Of a stretch of 7,955 nt of DNA, positions 7,011 through 7,955 are shown in pieces (the stretch's first letter is position 1; every line of letters starts with the position of its first letter). The notes under the pieces were generated by a model. It was not told the DNA's origin and did not search any database. It was given only the letters and a program-made list of their open reading frames with translations. This DNA comes from Archaeoglobales archaeon. GTDB lineage: Archaea > Halobacteriota > Archaeoglobi > Archaeoglobales > Archaeoglobaceae. Location of the stretch: NCBI GenBank assembly GCA_003662985.1, contig QMZD01000068.1:1-7955 (forward strand). Direction: 5' to 3'. The position numbers and the translations under genes were made by a program.

Positions 7011-7787
7011 TTATCGCTGTAATATTCCCCTAATCCTATCCGTAAATTCCGGTTTTATTTCTTTTACAAAGACTCCTATGGCATTTGGTTCTATCTCATG
7101 TATTGAAGAGTAATTCTTCCTTCTAAATTTTTCTTTTTGGGTTTTGAGAATCTCGGAGGGTTTCATCCTCCAATGTGTTGGACAACCTATGATAACTTCA
7201 ACGACACTGAATCCTTTATGGAGCATCGCCTCAGCAATAGCCTTTTCAAGCCATTTCACGTGGTAGGTTGTAAACCTCGCAACATAGGTTGCTCCCGCAG
7301 CGGCGACAAGCTTTGAGATGTCGAAGGGATGTTCGGGGTTTCCAAAGGGTGTTGTTTTCGTTATCTTTCCTTCAGGAGTCGTTGGGGCCACCTGGCCGCC
7401 CGTCATACCATAGAGCGAGTTATTTATGATTATCGCCGTGAGATCGATGTTTCTTCTTGCCGCATGGATAAGATGGTTTCCGCCGATAGCCGATGCATCA
7501 CCATCCCCCATAAAAACGACAACGTTCAGTTCAGGATTTGCGAGCTTAATTCCCGTTGCAAACGCCAAAGCTCTCCCATGGGTTGTATGAACCGTATCAA
7601 AATCAAGATACTGCGTTATTCTACCGCTGCAACCTATTCCGCTCACTATCACAGTTGAATCCCTTTTTATTCCGGTATACCCAAAGGCCCTCACAAAGGC
7701 TCCGAGGACTATTCCATTTCCACATCCAGCACACCAGACGTGCGGGAGGTTTTCCACCCTCAGAAAATCTATGTAAACATCCTTCAT
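7011..7787 (-). CDS. korB: 2-oxoacid:ferredoxin oxidoreductase subunit beta (KorB-like)
   Basis: This 258-aa protein is the thiamine-diphosphate-binding subunit of a ferredoxin-dependent 2-oxoacid oxidoreductase. The enzyme reversibly converts a 2-oxoacid and CoA to acyl-CoA, CO2 and reduced ferredoxin in the cytoplasm. The TPP/Mg motif runs from GDGD (94-97) to NN (122-123), followed by SLYGMTGGQ (124-132). Cys19 and Cys22 in WCAGCG, Cys53 in GIGCSG and Cys202 in IIGCPTH match the four ligands of the beta-subunit [4Fe-4S] cluster. The VENLPHVWCAGCG beginning and HTTHGRALAFATGIKLANP segment resemble KorB (2-oxoglutarate) proteins, but the substrate cannot be settled from sequence alone. The length suits the KorB type. 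The ATG at 7787 overlaps the korA stop (ATGA) and has GGTGG just upstream, inside korA. No korC follows; T-tracts do. Confidence 0.93.
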   Translation of the reverse strand: MKDVYIDFLRVENLPHVWCAGCGNGIVLGAFVRAFGYTGIKRDSTVIVSGIGCSGRITQYLDFDTVHTTHGRALAFATGIKLANPELNVVVFMGDGDASAIGGNHLIHAARRNIDLTAIIINNSLYGMTGGQVAPTTPEGKITKTTPFGNPEHPFDISKLVAAAGATYVARFTTYHVKWLEKAIAEAMLHKGFSVVEVIIGCPTHWRMKPSEILKTQKEKFRRKNYSSIHEIEPNAIGVFVKEIKPEFTDRIRGILQR

Positions 7788-7955
7788 TCTTCCACCGCCT
7801 CTATCAGAGCTTCCGGAGTCATGAGTTCAGCAAATGATGAAATTCCGACCACGTCCATATCGCAAAGTATAGCCTTTACCTCTTTAACGATCTGTCCCAT
7901 GTTCATCTCTGGCACTATGATTTTGCTCGCATTCGATGCGGCTTCCTTTAACGCC
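7784..7955 (-). CDS. korA: 2-oxoacid:ferredoxin oxidoreductase subunit alpha (KorA-like), C-terminal end only
   Basis: Only the last 56 codons are inside the window. They end in TGA, which shares four bases with the korB ATG. The piece begins ALKEAASNASKIIVPEMNMG and ends in a Glu/Ala-rich helix, and the VPEMNMGQ segment is typical of the C-terminal domain of KorA-type alpha subunits. This subunit pairs with KorB at the active site and takes part in binding CoA and the oxoacid. The overlap implies coupled translation and a 1:1 ratio. Family assignment is good because korB follows. The particular substrate class (2-oxoglutarate against branched-chain oxoacids) is not decided. Confidence 0.88.
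   Translation of the reverse strand, partial: ALKEAASNASKIIVPEMNMGQIVKEVKAILCDMDVVGISSFAELMTPEALIEAVEE

Noticed and set aside
7329..7837. Plus-strand open frames opposite korB
   Set aside because: korB is a clear conserved enzyme gene in the other strand, and the translations show no family features.

Overview
The window looks like chromosomal DNA of a thermophilic euryarchaeon, most plausibly a member of the Archaeoglobales (Archaeoglobus, Ferroglobus or Geoglobus). This is inferred from an archaeal A-type ATP synthase operon head (atpH-atpI), a ferredoxin-dependent 2-oxoacid oxidoreductase (KorA/KorB), soluble PAS-rich histidine kinases with the archaeal RHDVLNN H-box, archaeal TATA boxes and T-tract terminators, and proteins rich in Glu, Lys, Arg and Ile. 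The species cannot be fixed from the sequence alone. Every gene I can support lies on the minus strand, so transcription runs right to left. Plus-strand open frames are shadows.

Layout from right (upstream) to left (downstream). (1) 7955-7011: the last 56 codons of korA and a complete korB, joined by a 4-nt ATGA overlap and followed by four T5 tracts that look like an archaeal terminator. (2) 6843-2170: a two-gene signalling operon. The first gene encodes a compact soluble PAS-DHp-HATPase histidine kinase of 344 aa. Ten bases after it starts a very large sensor protein (1209 aa once a single-base frameshift is repaired) with eight PAS domains, a GAF domain and a C-terminal DHp-like helix pair. 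That last domain has Asp where the phospho-accepting His should be, and no ATPase domain follows it. The frame breaks inside a six-T run in the first PAS domain. (3) 2169-1903: a 267-nt AT-rich intergenic region with a T-tract at its upstream edge and a good TATA box for the next operon. (4) 1902-1: atpH and the first 526 codons of atpI, overlapping by 8 nt. This is the start of an A1Ao ATP synthase operon that continues out of the window.

Functionally, the Kor enzyme makes or uses reduced ferredoxin at the 2-oxoacid/acyl-CoA step and the ATP synthase uses the membrane ion gradient. Between them sits a cytoplasmic signalling pair. The simplest reading is that the small gene supplies the kinase activity and the large one supplies many ligand or redox inputs, but only the gene order and the complementary domain content support this. 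No response-regulator receiver domain, transposase, CRISPR array, tRNA or rRNA was seen.
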